DNA of 64,000 bases from Alteromonadaceae bacterium M269 (GTDB lineage: Bacteria; Pseudomonadota; Gammaproteobacteria; Enterobacterales; Alteromonadaceae), in assembly GCA_004353515.1 (NCBI GenBank), contig SMNZ01000007.1, forward strand, positions 124,001 to 188,000, given 5' to 3'. Position 1 is the stretch's first letter. Every line of letters begins with the position of its first letter. Below, piece by piece: positions 9,909 to 19,199 of the stretch. The notes under the pieces were generated by a model. That model did no database searches. It was not told the DNA's origin and saw only the letters and a list, made by a program, of their open reading frames with translations. The translations under genes were made by a program, and so were the position numbers.

Positions 9909-11183
9909 ATGGCCCACTTTATAGACCGCCGCCAGAACGCGAAAGGCAAGAGTACGGTTAACAGACAGCGCTTTATCAGGCGTTACAAGAAACAGATTAA
10001 AAAAGCTGTTTCCGACGCCATGAGTAATCGCAATGTGACCGATATCGATAAGGGAGAAAGTGTTGGTATACCAGCACAAGATATCTCTGAGCCACTATTT
10101 CACTCTGGAAGAGGCGGAAGACGAGAAAGAGTTCATCCGGGGAACGACCAGTTTTCTCAAGGTGACCGCATTCCTAAACCACAAGGTGGTGGTGGAGGCG
10201 GCAGCGGTGAAGGCGAAGCCAGTGATTCTGGCGAAGGCCAAGACGATTTCACTTTCGAAATATCCAAGGACGAATATCTCGATCTGTTATTTGAAGACCT
10301 TGCTTTACCAAACCTGAAGAAAAATCAGCTCGATAAGCTTGTTCAATACAAGACTTATCGTGCCGGTTATAAAACGGATGGTGTTCCTACCAACCTTGAT
10401 ATTGTCCGCTCCATGAAAGGTTCCATGGCAAGACGAATTGCGCTTAACGCAGGTAAAAAGAAAAAGCTTAAAGCGCTAGAAGAGGAGTTACTCACACTTA
10501 AAAATGACAAGCACGATCACGAGCTTGATATTATTCGATTAGAAGAAGAGATTGAGGAACTGAAACGCCGCATTGCTGCCGTTCCTTTTATCGACACTTT
10601 TGATCTTAAATTCCGCAACTATGAAAAGCGCCCGGTTCCCACCAGCAAAGCAGTGATGTTTTGTTTGATGGATGTTTCAGGCTCGATGAATCAAGCCACG
10701 AAAGATATGGCTAAGCGTTTTTACATATTGCTCTATTCCTTCCTTTCTCGCAGTTATAAAGATGTCGAGGTTGTTTATATCCGACATCACACCATTGCGA
10801 AAGAGGTTGATGAACAAGAGTTTTTCTATTCACAAGAAACTGGCGGAACCGTTGTTTCCAGCGCACTGAAACTTATGCAAGACATTGTTCAAGAGCGCTA
10901 CCCAAGCGACGTATGGAATATCTATGCAGCACAAGCTTCGGATGGCGACAACTGGGCAGCAGATTCTCCCCAGTGCCACCAAATTTTAGCGACAAGTCTG
11001 TTACCGATTATCCGGTACTTTGCTTACATTGAAATCACAGACCGTCAACATCAAAGCTTGTGGCATGAGTATGAAAAGCTCACCGCTATGCACGACAATT
11101 TTGTCTTAAAACAAATCAAAACACCTGAGGATATTTACCCTGTTTTCTGCGAACTCTTTAAACGTCAGGCGGAGGTACAATGA
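9909..11183 (+). CDS. yeaH: YeaH/YhbH family protein (DUF444)
   Basis: 424 residues, typical for the DUF444 family that accompanies PrkA kinases. It starts [14 protein letters not shown], has a basic N-terminal region, a glycine-rich linker ([12 protein letters not shown], residues about 92-105), a coiled-coil stretch around residues 180-225 and a C-terminal von Willebrand A-like domain with the metal-site-like DVSGSM motif ([14 protein letters not shown]). Fifteen bases after yeaG and overlapping ycgB by four, so co-transcribed. The molecular role is not established; the conserved neighbourhood implies joint function with the kinase. Confidence 0.93.
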   Translation: MAHFIDRRQNAKGKSTVNRQRFIRRYKKQIKKAVSDAMSNRNVTDIDKGESVGIPAQDISEPLFHSGRGGRRERVHPGNDQFSQGDRIPKPQGGGGGGSGEGEASDSGEGQDDFTFEISKDEYLDLLFEDLALPNLKKNQLDKLVQYKTYRAGYKTDGVPTNLDIVRSMKGSMARRIALNAGKKKKLKALEEELLTLKNDKHDHELDIIRLEEEIEELKRRIAAVPFIDTFDLKFRNYEKRPVPTSKAVMFCLMDVSGSMNQATKDMAKRFYILLYSFLSRSYKDVEVVYIRHHTIAKEVDEQEFFYSQETGGTVVSSALKLMQDIVQERYPSDVWNIYAAQASDGDNWAADSPQCHQILATSLLPIIRYFAYIEITDRQHQSLWHEYEKLTAMHDNFVLKQIKTPEDIYPVFCELFKRQAEVQ

Positions 11184-12691
11184 AAAAGATCCAAGGCCCT
11201 ATGCTAAGCGATGGTCCTGATTGGACATTTGATCTTTTGGGCGACTACGAGAAAGAGATTGATCGTGTCGCTAAAAGCTATGGATTAGACACATACCCCA
11301 ACCAAATCGAAATTATTACTGCGGAACAAATGATGGATGCCTACGCATCAGTCGGCATGCCCATCAATTACACACATTGGAGTTACGGCAAAAAGTTCAT
11401 CCAATCTGAGCAAAGCTATAAACGCGGCCAAATGGGCCTAGCTTATGAAATCGTTATCAACTCAGACCCTTGTATTGCCTACCTAATGGAAGAAAACACA
11501 ATCACCATGCAAGCTTTAGTTATTGCTCATGCTTGCTATGGCCATAACTCTTTCTTTAAAAACAACTACTTATTCGAAACCTGGACCGATGCCAGTTCAA
11601 TCATCGACTATCTCGTCTTCGCTAAAAAATATGTCAGTGAGTGCGAAAACAAATACGGTGTTACCGAAGTCGAACACATCTTAGATTCTTGCCACGCTTT
11701 GATGAATTATGGCGTTGACCGTTACAAACGCCCTCAAAAAATATCGTTAGAAAAAGAGCGAGAGAGACAAAAGGAACGGGAGGATTACCTACAATCTCAA
11801 GTTAATGATATGTGGCGAACGTTGCCAGAGAAAGCCAAATCAGAATCCAGCGAAGAGCATCGCTTTCCGGCAGAACCTCAGGAGAATATTCTCTACTTTA
11901 TCGAAAAGAACGCCCCTTTATTAGAACCTTGGCAACGTGAACTGGTCAGGATAGTACGTAAGATATCTCAGTACTTCTATCCACAAAAGCAAACCCAGGT
12001 GATGAATGAAGGCTGGGCTTGTTTCTGGCACTACCATATCCTGCAACACCTTTATGACGAAGGCCGTGTGAGCGACCGCTTTATTATGGAATTCCTTCAC
12101 AGTCACACCAGCGTCGTTGCACAGCCAGACTACAATAGCCCCTATTATTCAGGCATAAACCCCTATGCACTTGGGTTTAATATGTTTATGGACATCAAGC
12201 GTATCTGTAATGAACCTACAGATGAAGATAGGGAATGGTTACCGGATATCGCGGGTAAAGACTGGTTAGAAACTGCACATTTCGCGATGAAGAACTTCAA
12301 GGATGAGAGTTTTATAAGCCAGTTTATGTCTCCCAAGATCATCCGCGACTTCAAATTCTTCGCCGTTGAAGATGAAGAAAAGGACAGCCAACTTACCGTC
12401 AGTGCTATTCATAACCAAGAGGGTTATCAAGCCATACGAGAGAAGCTTTCATCGCAATATAACCTCAGTAACTTAGAACCCAATATTCAAGTTTACTCTG
12501 TGGATAGCAAAGGTGATCGTTCCTTAACACTAAGATACACACCGCAGAACAACATTCCATTGGACAAGTCTTACAATGAGGTCCTCAAGCACCTGCATCG
12601 CTTATGGGGCTTCACAGTGAAACTCGAAAGCGTGTCTGAGAAAGGTGTAGTTAAAGCATTAGGGCAATGCCCAGAAGTGGCAGAGGAGTAA
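11180..12691 (+). CDS. ycgB: SpoVR family protein YcgB
   Basis: 503-residue SpoVR-like protein. The family hallmark is visible in [17 protein letters not shown]-like sequence ([19 protein letters not shown]) and in [18 protein letters not shown]. The start ATG overlaps the yeaH stop (ATGA), indicating translational coupling. In Bacillus SpoVR affects spore cortex formation, while in non-sporulating proteobacteria the function is unknown but the gene travels with yeaG and yeaH. Third and last gene of the operon; REP-like repeats follow. Confidence 0.94.
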   Translation: MKKIQGPMLSDGPDWTFDLLGDYEKEIDRVAKSYGLDTYPNQIEIITAEQMMDAYASVGMPINYTHWSYGKKFIQSEQSYKRGQMGLAYEIVINSDPCIAYLMEENTITMQALVIAHACYGHNSFFKNNYLFETWTDASSIIDYLVFAKKYVSECENKYGVTEVEHILDSCHALMNYGVDRYKRPQKISLEKERERQKEREDYLQSQVNDMWRTLPEKAKSESSEEHRFPAEPQENILYFIEKNAPLLEPWQRELVRIVRKISQYFYPQKQTQVMNEGWACFWHYHILQHLYDEGRVSDRFIMEFLHSHTSVVAQPDYNSPYYSGINPYALGFNMFMDIKRICNEPTDEDREWLPDIAGKDWLETAHFAMKNFKDESFISQFMSPKIIRDFKFFAVEDEEKDSQLTVSAIHNQEGYQAIREKLSSQYNLSNLEPNIQVYSVDSKGDRSLTLRYTPQNNIPLDKSYNEVLKHLHRLWGFTVKLESVSEKGVVKALGQCPEVAEE

Positions 12692-12710
12692 TCTCGTAAG
12701 CAGGTCACTT

Positions 12711-12865
12711 TTCGCGGATAAATCCAGCTCCTACATTGAAGTGCACACCCTTTGTAGGAGCATAGCTTGCTCGCGAATAGTGACGACTCCAACCAAATTC
12801 GCCGCTGAAGTGCACTCCTACAAATAGCGGCATTCCTCTGTAGGAGCCGAGCTTTCTCGCGAATA
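12711..12865. repeat. Two REP/REPIN-like palindromic elements
   Basis: Two back-to-back elements, at 12711-12777 and 12797-12865. Each has an outer TTCGC(G) and GCGAA and inner CTCCTACA and TGTAGGAG arms in inverted order. The layout (TTCGCGGATAAATCC then AGCTCCTACA) resembles REP sequences of Pseudomonas. They fill the space between ycgB and the convergent downstream gene and may also act as transcription terminators. Confidence 0.8.
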
Positions 12866-12880
12866 AATAGGGCCTAGCGT

Positions 12881-13507
12881 TTACACTCGCTGGTATTCCC
12901 AGCGGGTTTCATCAAGCTTGGCAAATCCAATTTTTTCCAGATATTCCTCGTGAATCGCGGTATCTGCTTTTGCCCAAACTTTATCAAACTTAAACTTATT
13001 GGCGATTTCCTGCCCTTGTCCCAAAGCGAAATGTCCAAGCTTACAATCTCGATATGTCTCAATCACAAAATCAAAGTCGACAGTGAATTTATTATCTTCG
13101 ACATACCCAGAGACAATTCCCACCACCTCAGTTTGCTTGGTTAACACAAAGTAACGCCGAGCTTCGTTTTTATAATCTGCTAAAAAGTGAGGAAAGATAG
13201 ATTCAATATCTTCTTTATGAAAATCAATGAAGAAGTTTAAATAATCAGACGGCGTTTTCATGGGGATAACCGAAAACTCCATATCGGTATGTCTTAGTAT
13301 TTTATAAATGAAAAACACATTAGTAGTTGCGATAAAACCGTTCAGGATAGCAACCGGATAGGCTCCAATAAGAATGCCATAAAGACAAAATGATGAAGCA
13401 CCAACCAAGTTAAACCAACGCAACTTAATCATTGAACTGCGCGTCAATGAAAAAGCGATAACTGCAGAAGCACAATAGCCGAAGATTTCTACAGCCGATA
13501 ATCCCAT
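12881..13507 (-). CDS. YgjV-like membrane domain with C-terminal acetyltransferase-like domain
   Basis: 208 residues. The first 75 or so are strongly hydrophobic with a YgjV-type pattern (EIFGYCASAVIAFSLTRSSM, then WFNLVGASSFCLYGILIGAY), a small inner-membrane family of unknown role. The remaining 130 residues are soluble and end like a GNAT domain (IETYRDCKLGHFALGQGQEI, then YLEKIGFAKLDETRWEY). A GAGG ribosome site precedes the ATG. The combination of membrane domain and acetyltransferase-like domain is recognised from pattern only; the fold of the second half needs a profile comparison. Confidence 0.7.
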   Translation of the reverse strand: MGLSAVEIFGYCASAVIAFSLTRSSMIKLRWFNLVGASSFCLYGILIGAYPVAILNGFIATTNVFFIYKILRHTDMEFSVIPMKTPSDYLNFFIDFHKEDIESIFPHFLADYKNEARRYFVLTKQTEVVGIVSGYVEDNKFTVDFDFVIETYRDCKLGHFALGQGQEIANKFKFDKVWAKADTAIHEEYLEKIGFAKLDETRWEYQRV

Positions 13508-13611
13508 TCTAAAACCTCAGAAAAAATAAAAAGAAAAGTAACAGGCAATTTTACAGTAATCTCACCCAACAGACACTAGAGAAATGCATTGCTGACATCG
13601 ATAAAAGGAGA

Positions 13612-14061
13612 TTAGCTGGCGATATCCACTTCACGAGTCGTTAATGTTCTTACAAGCCAATACCTGACAATAAAATACAAAAGCAATCCAGCTGGTCCAA
13701 AGACCAAAGTCATGATTAAACAAGGAACAACCCAGAGGTGATGAATATCCCTGCGTTGTGCATCTCTGACTTGCCAAGCGCCAATAAACAGGTCAAATGC
13801 AAGATAGTGTATCCAACCAGCTAGCACGAGATAGGGTTGCTGAAACAGCACCATCACACCTTCTAAAGTCAAGAAATTCCCATCCTCTGGGAAAACGGGA
13901 TTACTCACAAAGGCATAAATATAGAAAACTGCTAGAAATGACGGGATCCAAGCATGAAAAATGATGGCTTGAGTCCAACGCCAACGAGGCGCGAAAATCA
14001 ATAACAACCAGGCCGGTAATATGGATCTGTTAAAAAAGATAAAAAGCTGATCCGGTTCCAT
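13612..14061 (-). CDS. ABA4-like family membrane protein
   Basis: 149-residue integral membrane protein with four predicted helices. The conserved pattern of the ABA4-like (DUF4281) family is visible: HAWIPSFLAVFYIYAF, GWIHYLAFDLFIGAWQVRDA and FGPAGLLLYFIVRYW. The plant ABA4 protein is needed for neoxanthin synthesis, while bacterial members have no assigned role. ATG at 14061 is chosen; a GTG lies one codon upstream. A GGATAAGG sequence serves as ribosome site. Separate from its neighbours by spacing of over 100 bases on both sides. Confidence 0.85.
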   Translation of the reverse strand: MEPDQLFIFFNRSILPAWLLLIFAPRWRWTQAIIFHAWIPSFLAVFYIYAFVSNPVFPEDGNFLTLEGVMVLFQQPYLVLAGWIHYLAFDLFIGAWQVRDAQRRDIHHLWVVPCLIMTLVFGPAGLLLYFIVRYWLVRTLTTREVDIAS

Positions 14062-14213
14062 CACCTTATCCTTTTCATATTGAGTAATTGGCTATTCAGA
14101 GTAAACGTCCCCCCTTCAATTATGGATCCAGATAATCTGCGAAATAATGCCAATGACGCAAAAAATAAGAGAGTCACAACAAGTGCTATTTCTACCCAAA
14201 CCTACCTCAGCCC

Positions 14214-15464
14214 TTAACGTGCCAATATAGCTTCAAACTCTAGTCTCTCTTTTTCGCCAGCCACTTCCTCAACGATGGATAGTAGGGTCGGCGTTGTTCG
14301 AGTATCAGATGCATAAAACTGACTGACAATCTTCATAAATTTCTCTGCTCCCACATCATTTTCAAGTGAATAAAGAGCAAGGGCAGATTTTCGATAATTC
14401 ACCAAATAAGGGCTACGAGCTGAAGAAGTTTTTGTCCAGATAGGAGGCAAGTCTTTCCCTTCAATTTGTTTTTCATACTCAGCTATCATGGCATCGAAAA
14501 CATCTGCCCCCAAGATTTCTCCCGCTGCCCGCGTAGCAATATACTCGGCGAAGCCTTCATTCAACCAATTCTCAACCGAATTGAAATCAGCACCGCTTGC
14601 CCAGAAGTGACCGAGTTCGTGACACACAAATCGCGTTAGCCTATCATCTGGTGTATCAGTGATATCCGTGAAAACAATATAATTCTCGCGCGCATAACCG
14701 CTCTCTTTTCGTTCCGTAACCACAAACTTACCTTGCGGCAAGAGCTGATATTTCCCAAACCAACGGTTTAATGTGGTAATGCATGCATCCGCCGCTTTTA
14801 TAAGTCGGTCGATACCTCCATCATTCTCACGAACATCAAATATTTCGTATCTGGTAGTTTGTTTCCTACGTACCTTCCTCGACAGATTAAACGCGATATC
14901 AAGCCTAGGGTCGGCATTTATAAGCTTAAAAACTTCATCTTTGCGATTAATATCCCCCGTTGTAATACCAAACCAATCACCCTCAACGCTAATATTTAAA
15001 TCAGCCGTCAACAGCTTGGAAAAGCTCGCATCCATCGGGAACCAAAAACTATCAACATTGAGTTCAATGTGATCAGCAGTTATCTGATTAATCCCATTAG
15101 GTAGCGGCTCTGGAAGTAAAACACCTTTATAGTCGATATTAACAACCCGAGACTGTTCCCCTTCGAGTTCATTGAGGGTGACTTGCACTGACCAGAAATC
15201 ACTAAAACCCGAGACTTTCTCGAGTCTCACGGAATTCACATCACCGGATACAACGGGTTCATTCAGCGTATCGCGAAGAAAAAAGGTAATATCTTTAGCT
15301 TTAGGGTCGAGCACATCTATCGACCAGTCAGCTATCATGTGACCTTTTTCAGGAGAAAGTTGGATAGAACCTTGATAGTGATAATCAACCTCTGCAAACA
15401 CTGAATTACAGGAGGACATCAATAGGATAAGGGTAAGCGTAAAAAACTTATTAAAGCGTATCAT
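14214..15464 (-). CDS. Secreted M1-like (gluzincin) zinc metallopeptidase
   Basis: 416 residues with an N-terminal signal sequence ending near SSC, which could be a lipobox (LLMSSC). The zinc motif HELGH is followed by the downstream glutamate in NEGFAEY, giving the gluzincin arrangement HExxH-(18)-E of the M1 aminopeptidase clan. The N-terminal half is beta-rich, as in M1 proteins, but the protein is much shorter than PepN and lacks a recognisable GAMEN motif, so its exopeptidase specificity is uncertain. It follows the LytTR regulator gene by 33 bases on the same strand and probably shares its transcript. A good AAGGGGA ribosome site precedes the ATG. Confidence 0.8.
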   Translation of the reverse strand: MIRFNKFFTLTLILLMSSCNSVFAEVDYHYQGSIQLSPEKGHMIADWSIDVLDPKAKDITFFLRDTLNEPVVSGDVNSVRLEKVSGFSDFWSVQVTLNELEGEQSRVVNIDYKGVLLPEPLPNGINQITADHIELNVDSFWFPMDASFSKLLTADLNISVEGDWFGITTGDINRKDEVFKLINADPRLDIAFNLSRKVRRKQTTRYEIFDVRENDGGIDRLIKAADACITTLNRWFGKYQLLPQGKFVVTERKESGYARENYIVFTDITDTPDDRLTRFVCHELGHFWASGADFNSVENWLNEGFAEYIATRAAGEILGADVFDAMIAEYEKQIEGKDLPPIWTKTSSARSPYLVNYRKSALALYSLENDVGAEKFMKIVSQFYASDTRTTPTLLSIVEEVAGEKERLEFEAILAR

Positions 15465-15497
15465 TCAGAATTCCCCTTTTTAATTAGTACCCGTTAC

Positions 15498-16295
15498 TTA
15501 ATCGCCATTCGAGATATTACAAATGTCGAACTCTCGCCCGCGCGGAACTTCAGCGCCGGCAACAATAATATCGTTGGCGTTATATGATTCGATGTAGTGC
15601 GTATTAACGACGTAAGATTTGTGCACACGACTAAAGCTATCTGGCAACCTCTCATGAAACGCCTTTAAAGAACTATAGGTTGTGAGCTTTCGATTATCTT
15701 TTAAGAAAACCTCAACATAATTGCCCATGCCTTGCACATATAAAATATCCGCTACCGAAATAAGGTAAGTGCGCCTATCTGCAACTATTTCGATTTTTTC
15801 TTCACTCGAATTATCAGCAGACGTTTGCTCGCCGATACTCTCTTTGAGAGCCAGGTAAGCTCTTAAAATCGTTAGCATGCTTAGAAAAATTACTGTGCTA
15901 TTGATGAGCATTAAACTCTTTATCCAACTAGACAGGGAAAAGCCGTAGGGATGAACGGGGGCAAGCAGTCCGTCGTAGAAAAAAACAATAACGATGGATT
16001 GAATTGATGCAGCTAAAACGAGCACCAATGCATAATTCGCTAAAAAGGCTTTAAATCGTTTCACCAATAAATACTTGGGTATTAGCAAATACATCACGCC
16101 ATAAGCGGCCAATATCCTTGCAGGCAACAAGATAAACTCAAGATAAAAGGATGCAAACAAACTCTGATCAGGCTTTGCCCAAATCAGCGAAAATACAACG
16201 TAATACACGAACCAAAATACACCATGAGTCACGTATCTTGATCCTAGAAGGTATCCAGATTCATCAAACCATTTCTTCTCAAATAAATGTGTCAT
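15498..16295 (-). CDS. Membrane-anchored LytTR-family transcriptional regulator
   Basis: 265 residues. Four hydrophobic helices occupy about residues 25-150 (GVFWFVYYVVFSLIWA; ARILAAYGVMYLLIP; YALVLVLAASIQSIVIVFF; LMLINSTVIFLSMLTILRAY). The C-terminal LytTR DNA-binding domain is clear (DILYVQGMGNYVEVFL; SFSRVHKSYVVNTHYI). There is no receiver domain, so it is a one-component membrane regulator rather than a classical response regulator. An AGGA ribosome site precedes the ATG. It is upstream of the M1-like peptidase in the same orientation and divergent from the PDZ-hydrolase gene, so both may be targets. Confidence 0.88.
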   Translation of the reverse strand: MTHLFEKKWFDESGYLLGSRYVTHGVFWFVYYVVFSLIWAKPDQSLFASFYLEFILLPARILAAYGVMYLLIPKYLLVKRFKAFLANYALVLVLAASIQSIVIVFFYDGLLAPVHPYGFSLSSWIKSLMLINSTVIFLSMLTILRAYLALKESIGEQTSADNSSEEKIEIVADRRTYLISVADILYVQGMGNYVEVFLKDNRKLTTYSSLKAFHERLPDSFSRVHKSYVVNTHYIESYNANDIIVAGAEVPRGREFDICNISNGD

Positions 16296-16427
16296 TTAAA
16301 TCCTGCTGTTCGCATAAAAGTCGACTTCGTTCACATAAATTAGACCCTAGATACCAATCAGATACTTAGACTAAGTCTATGAATTTTATCAATAAGTAAA
16401 CACTATACCGCTAAGAGATTTAAACAT

Positions 16428-17747
16428 ATGAAGACATTTGTAAATAGTTGTATTCACAGTCTCCTTATTCTCCTTACTTTTACTGTTCAAACATCCGCTG
16501 AAGAGCTAAAACGTCGAGCAAGTTGGCAAGCAACATTTTTACCTACCGAAAATATAGGCATGGCTGTAAAAACCATCAATGCCGAATCTCCACTAGCTCA
16601 AGCAGGTATCGAAGTTGGCGATATTGTGCTTTCAGTTGACAACCAATTGATTGAGGGCAATCACCAGTGGTACGACATAACGGATAACCTCACGGCGGGA
16701 CGCGATGTTGCACTGCGAGTTAAGCGAGAGAGCAAGGTTATGTCAATCAGCCTCAATTTCCCTCCACTTCCGTTGGAACAACACTCAGGAATAACAACTG
16801 AGTACGGCGTTATAGAAAACGACTACGGCGTTCGTCAACGAACCATAGTCACCTACCCTACAAATGCAAAAACTCAACTCCCTGCAATTTTTATGCTCCA
16901 AGGTCTTAGCTGTTCAAGTATCGAATCACTGCCTAATCGCACTTCAAACTACATTAAACTGCTCACCCAGATTGTGCGTCAATCAGACATGCTGGTGATG
17001 CGTGTTGAAAAGCCTGGGTTAGGTGACAGTGAGGGTGAATGTTCGAAAACGGACTTTAAGCAAGAAATCAACGGTTACGAACGAACTCTTCAAACGCTAA
17101 TGGATGATGAAAGAGTCGACGCAAAACGCATTATCATTTATGGTAATTCGATGGGAAGCGCGCTGGCCCCGTACTTCGTGAATAAATACGATCTCAACGG
17201 GCTCATTAGCGATGGCACTTTCTTTCGCTCTTGGTTTGAGCATATGCTCGAAATCGAGCGACGCATTAAGGTCATGCAAGGTTTGTCTCAAAGCGATATT
17301 ACACAGCAAATGAATCAAGCCTACATTCCACTCTATTACGGTATGCTAATTCAAAAACAGAGCTACGCTGATCTGATTCAAAATAATCCGTTACTCGCTC
17401 AATATAACTATCACGGCCTTCAGCATATGTATGGCAGGCCTATGAGTTATTACCATCAAGTCCAAGATTTCGACTTTGCCGGCGAATGGCAAAAAGTAAA
17501 AGCGCCAGTTCGTATTCGTCGAGGCCAGTATGATTGGATTATGTCTGAATCAGATAACCACATGATAGTCGAAACACTTAAAAAGGCGGGAAATACCAAT
17601 GTCGAGCTCGCAATCATTCCCAAACTCGACCACTGGGCAACCCTACACGAAAGCCCAGATAATTCATTTAATGGCAAACCAGGCACCTGGGATCCAGCGA
17701 CAGCTAATTTAATCGTAAAATGGGCGAAAGAGTTGAATAAACGTTAA
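16428..17747 (+). CDS. Secreted alpha/beta hydrolase with N-terminal PDZ domain
   Basis: 439 residues. A signal peptide (about residues 1-24, ending SAEE) is followed by a PDZ-like domain at about residues 35-115 (AGIEVGDIVLSVDNQLI) and an alpha/beta hydrolase domain. The nucleophile elbow is GNSMGS, and the likely catalytic histidine is in PKLDHWATLHE near the C-terminus. Such proteins are usually annotated as serine aminopeptidase/esterase S33-like. The PDZ fusion suggests substrate or partner recruitment in the periplasm. Divergent from the LytTR regulator gene. Substrate unknown. Confidence 0.82.
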   Translation: MKTFVNSCIHSLLILLTFTVQTSAEELKRRASWQATFLPTENIGMAVKTINAESPLAQAGIEVGDIVLSVDNQLIEGNHQWYDITDNLTAGRDVALRVKRESKVMSISLNFPPLPLEQHSGITTEYGVIENDYGVRQRTIVTYPTNAKTQLPAIFMLQGLSCSSIESLPNRTSNYIKLLTQIVRQSDMLVMRVEKPGLGDSEGECSKTDFKQEINGYERTLQTLMDDERVDAKRIIIYGNSMGSALAPYFVNKYDLNGLISDGTFFRSWFEHMLEIERRIKVMQGLSQSDITQQMNQAYIPLYYGMLIQKQSYADLIQNNPLLAQYNYHGLQHMYGRPMSYYHQVQDFDFAGEWQKVKAPVRIRRGQYDWIMSESDNHMIVETLKKAGNTNVELAIIPKLDHWATLHESPDNSFNGKPGTWDPATANLIVKWAKELNKR

Positions 17748-17760
17748 GAATATTAGGGCC

Positions 17761-17908
17761 GAGAATCCAGCTCCTACAGAATTTTCGACTGTAGGAGCTG
17801 AACTTGTTCGCGAACTCCCTTTCGAAAATACGGTTATTTGTGCCTAAAGACACTCCTACATTACACAGAAAATACTTCATTGTAAGAGTGAGCTTGAACC
17901 GCGAATGG
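17761..17908. repeat. REP/REPIN-like palindromic elements
   Basis: Two elements of the same family as those at 12711-12865. The first (17761-17814) pairs CCAGCTCCTACA with TGTAGGAGCTGAACTTGTTCG, ending in GCGAA. The second (about 17848-17905) is diverged, with CACTCCTACA and TGTAAGAGTGAGCTTG. They lie between two convergent genes. Confidence 0.75.
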
Positions 17909-17932
17909 CAAAGAATAAAGTCAAAAATAATG

Positions 17933-18940
17933 CTAGAAGGTCACCACATGAGGTGAATAGCCGATACCATCCGGACCGTCACCTGTAGGCAGTTCAAACA
18001 ATATCTCGCCCGAAGGAACATCAATTGCCAGAACTTTGTCTTGCTCATACATAGACAAAAACGCAGTACTGTCATCCGGATGGAAAATCACACCTTTAGG
18101 TCCGTCACCGTCATCAAACTGGACTGTTTTAATACGAGATTTAGTTTTCGCATTGTAGATATCCAACTTATGACGTCTTAAGTCAGGTGCTAATGCATAT
18201 GTTTCTGCTTGATTAAGTAAAATGCGGTACGGCCAAGTATAGTCTTTCCATTGTTTCAGTAGTTTATTCGATGCAACATCATAAACCGAAACTAAGCCAT
18301 CCTTATTGCTACCAACCCATAATTCTGTGTTGCCTTTATTCACCGTAATGGCTTCAGGCGTTCCTTCCATTGGCATCAGCTTCAATAATTTCGCCGATTG
18401 GACATCGAGTTGAGAAACTGTGTTATCACGCATATTGGTGGTGTAAACAACGCTAGAATCAGCAGGGAGCGCCACCATATGCGAGCCTCTTTGCGTCGTA
18501 CCTATGTTAGACGTTACTTTTCCTGTATGGATATTAGCGATAACAACACTGTCTGAACCTTCCGACGAAATAGCGACATGCGTTTGATCTTTTAAAAATA
18601 AAATACCGTGTGGATTTGGGAATTTTGATAAGTCGATGGTACGAACAACTTTCGCCTTCTTAACATCGAATACCGTCAGACTATTTCCTCCAACATAGTC
18701 GGTACTTACCGCCCATAACCCGTCTTTGGTCATTGCCAATTCATGAGAGCCTTTACCAGTAGGCAAAGTTTTCACAATTTGCTTTGTTGCTAAGTCAATA
18801 AAACTAACATTGTCTGCTCTTTTATTAACGACAACAAGCGTACCTGAATAGTCACTTTTTCCACCTGCAAGAACGGCAAAGTTAACAACAACGTTGAATA
18901 TAAAAATGAAAAGGTTTCGTTTAGAGAGTAGCGATAACAT
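17933..18940 (-). CDS. YVTN/WD40-like beta-propeller repeat protein
   Basis: 335 residues with a hydrophobic N-terminal export signal (LFIFIFNVVVNFAVLAGG). Successive blade repeats carry YVTN-type patterns (VVNKRADNVSFIDLATKQIV; TNMRDNTVSQLDVQSAKLL; LWVGSNKDGLVSVYDVASNK), giving a seven-bladed propeller in the periplasm or on the surface. No catalytic motif is visible. Divergent from the S41 protease gene at 19200; a Zur-like palindrome lies between them. Related proteins are often simply annotated as cytochrome D1-domain or surface-layer-associated propellers; no role is assigned here. Confidence 0.8.
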   Translation of the reverse strand: MLSLLSKRNLFIFIFNVVVNFAVLAGGKSDYSGTLVVVNKRADNVSFIDLATKQIVKTLPTGKGSHELAMTKDGLWAVSTDYVGGNSLTVFDVKKAKVVRTIDLSKFPNPHGILFLKDQTHVAISSEGSDSVVIANIHTGKVTSNIGTTQRGSHMVALPADSSVVYTTNMRDNTVSQLDVQSAKLLKLMPMEGTPEAITVNKGNTELWVGSNKDGLVSVYDVASNKLLKQWKDYTWPYRILLNQAETYALAPDLRRHKLDIYNAKTKSRIKTVQFDDGDGPKGVIFHPDDSTAFLSMYEQDKVLAIDVPSGEILFELPTGDGPDGIGYSPHVVTF

Positions 18941-19144
18941 GGTTCAACAGACCCTTGAATTTCAATGAGTGAAGCCTAAGCGATTTTCAATCATCTCACC
19001 AACCTTGGCTCCTTCATTTAGGACGAACAAACTTATATTCGAGATAACATTTCGATACACATGATTTGGGGTTTGATAGTCTTTGTTGTTTACCTTTACA
19101 GCTAAATATGTAAAAAACCTGTACGTTGAGGCATTAGCCATACC

Positions 19145-19157
19145 GTTATGATATAAC
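19145..19157. promoter_or_regulatory. Zur-like palindrome upstream of S41 protease
   Basis: GTTATGATATAAC matches the gammaproteobacterial Zur core GTTATANTATAAC in 12 of 13 positions and ends 42 bases before the S41 protease start. Read on the other strand it differs by a single base from the box at 49658-49670 upstream of the ZrgA-like gene. Similarity of the two sites is seen directly; binding by Zur is inference. Confidence 0.5.
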
Positions 19158-19199
19158 ATAACAAATCAATCATAATAATTCTGACACAAGGAATAATAA

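Noticed and set aside
18962-19159. 65-residue minus-strand ORF between the propeller and S41 protease genes
   Set aside because: No ribosome site, no recognisable pattern, and it overlaps the Zur-like box and the promoter region of the protease.
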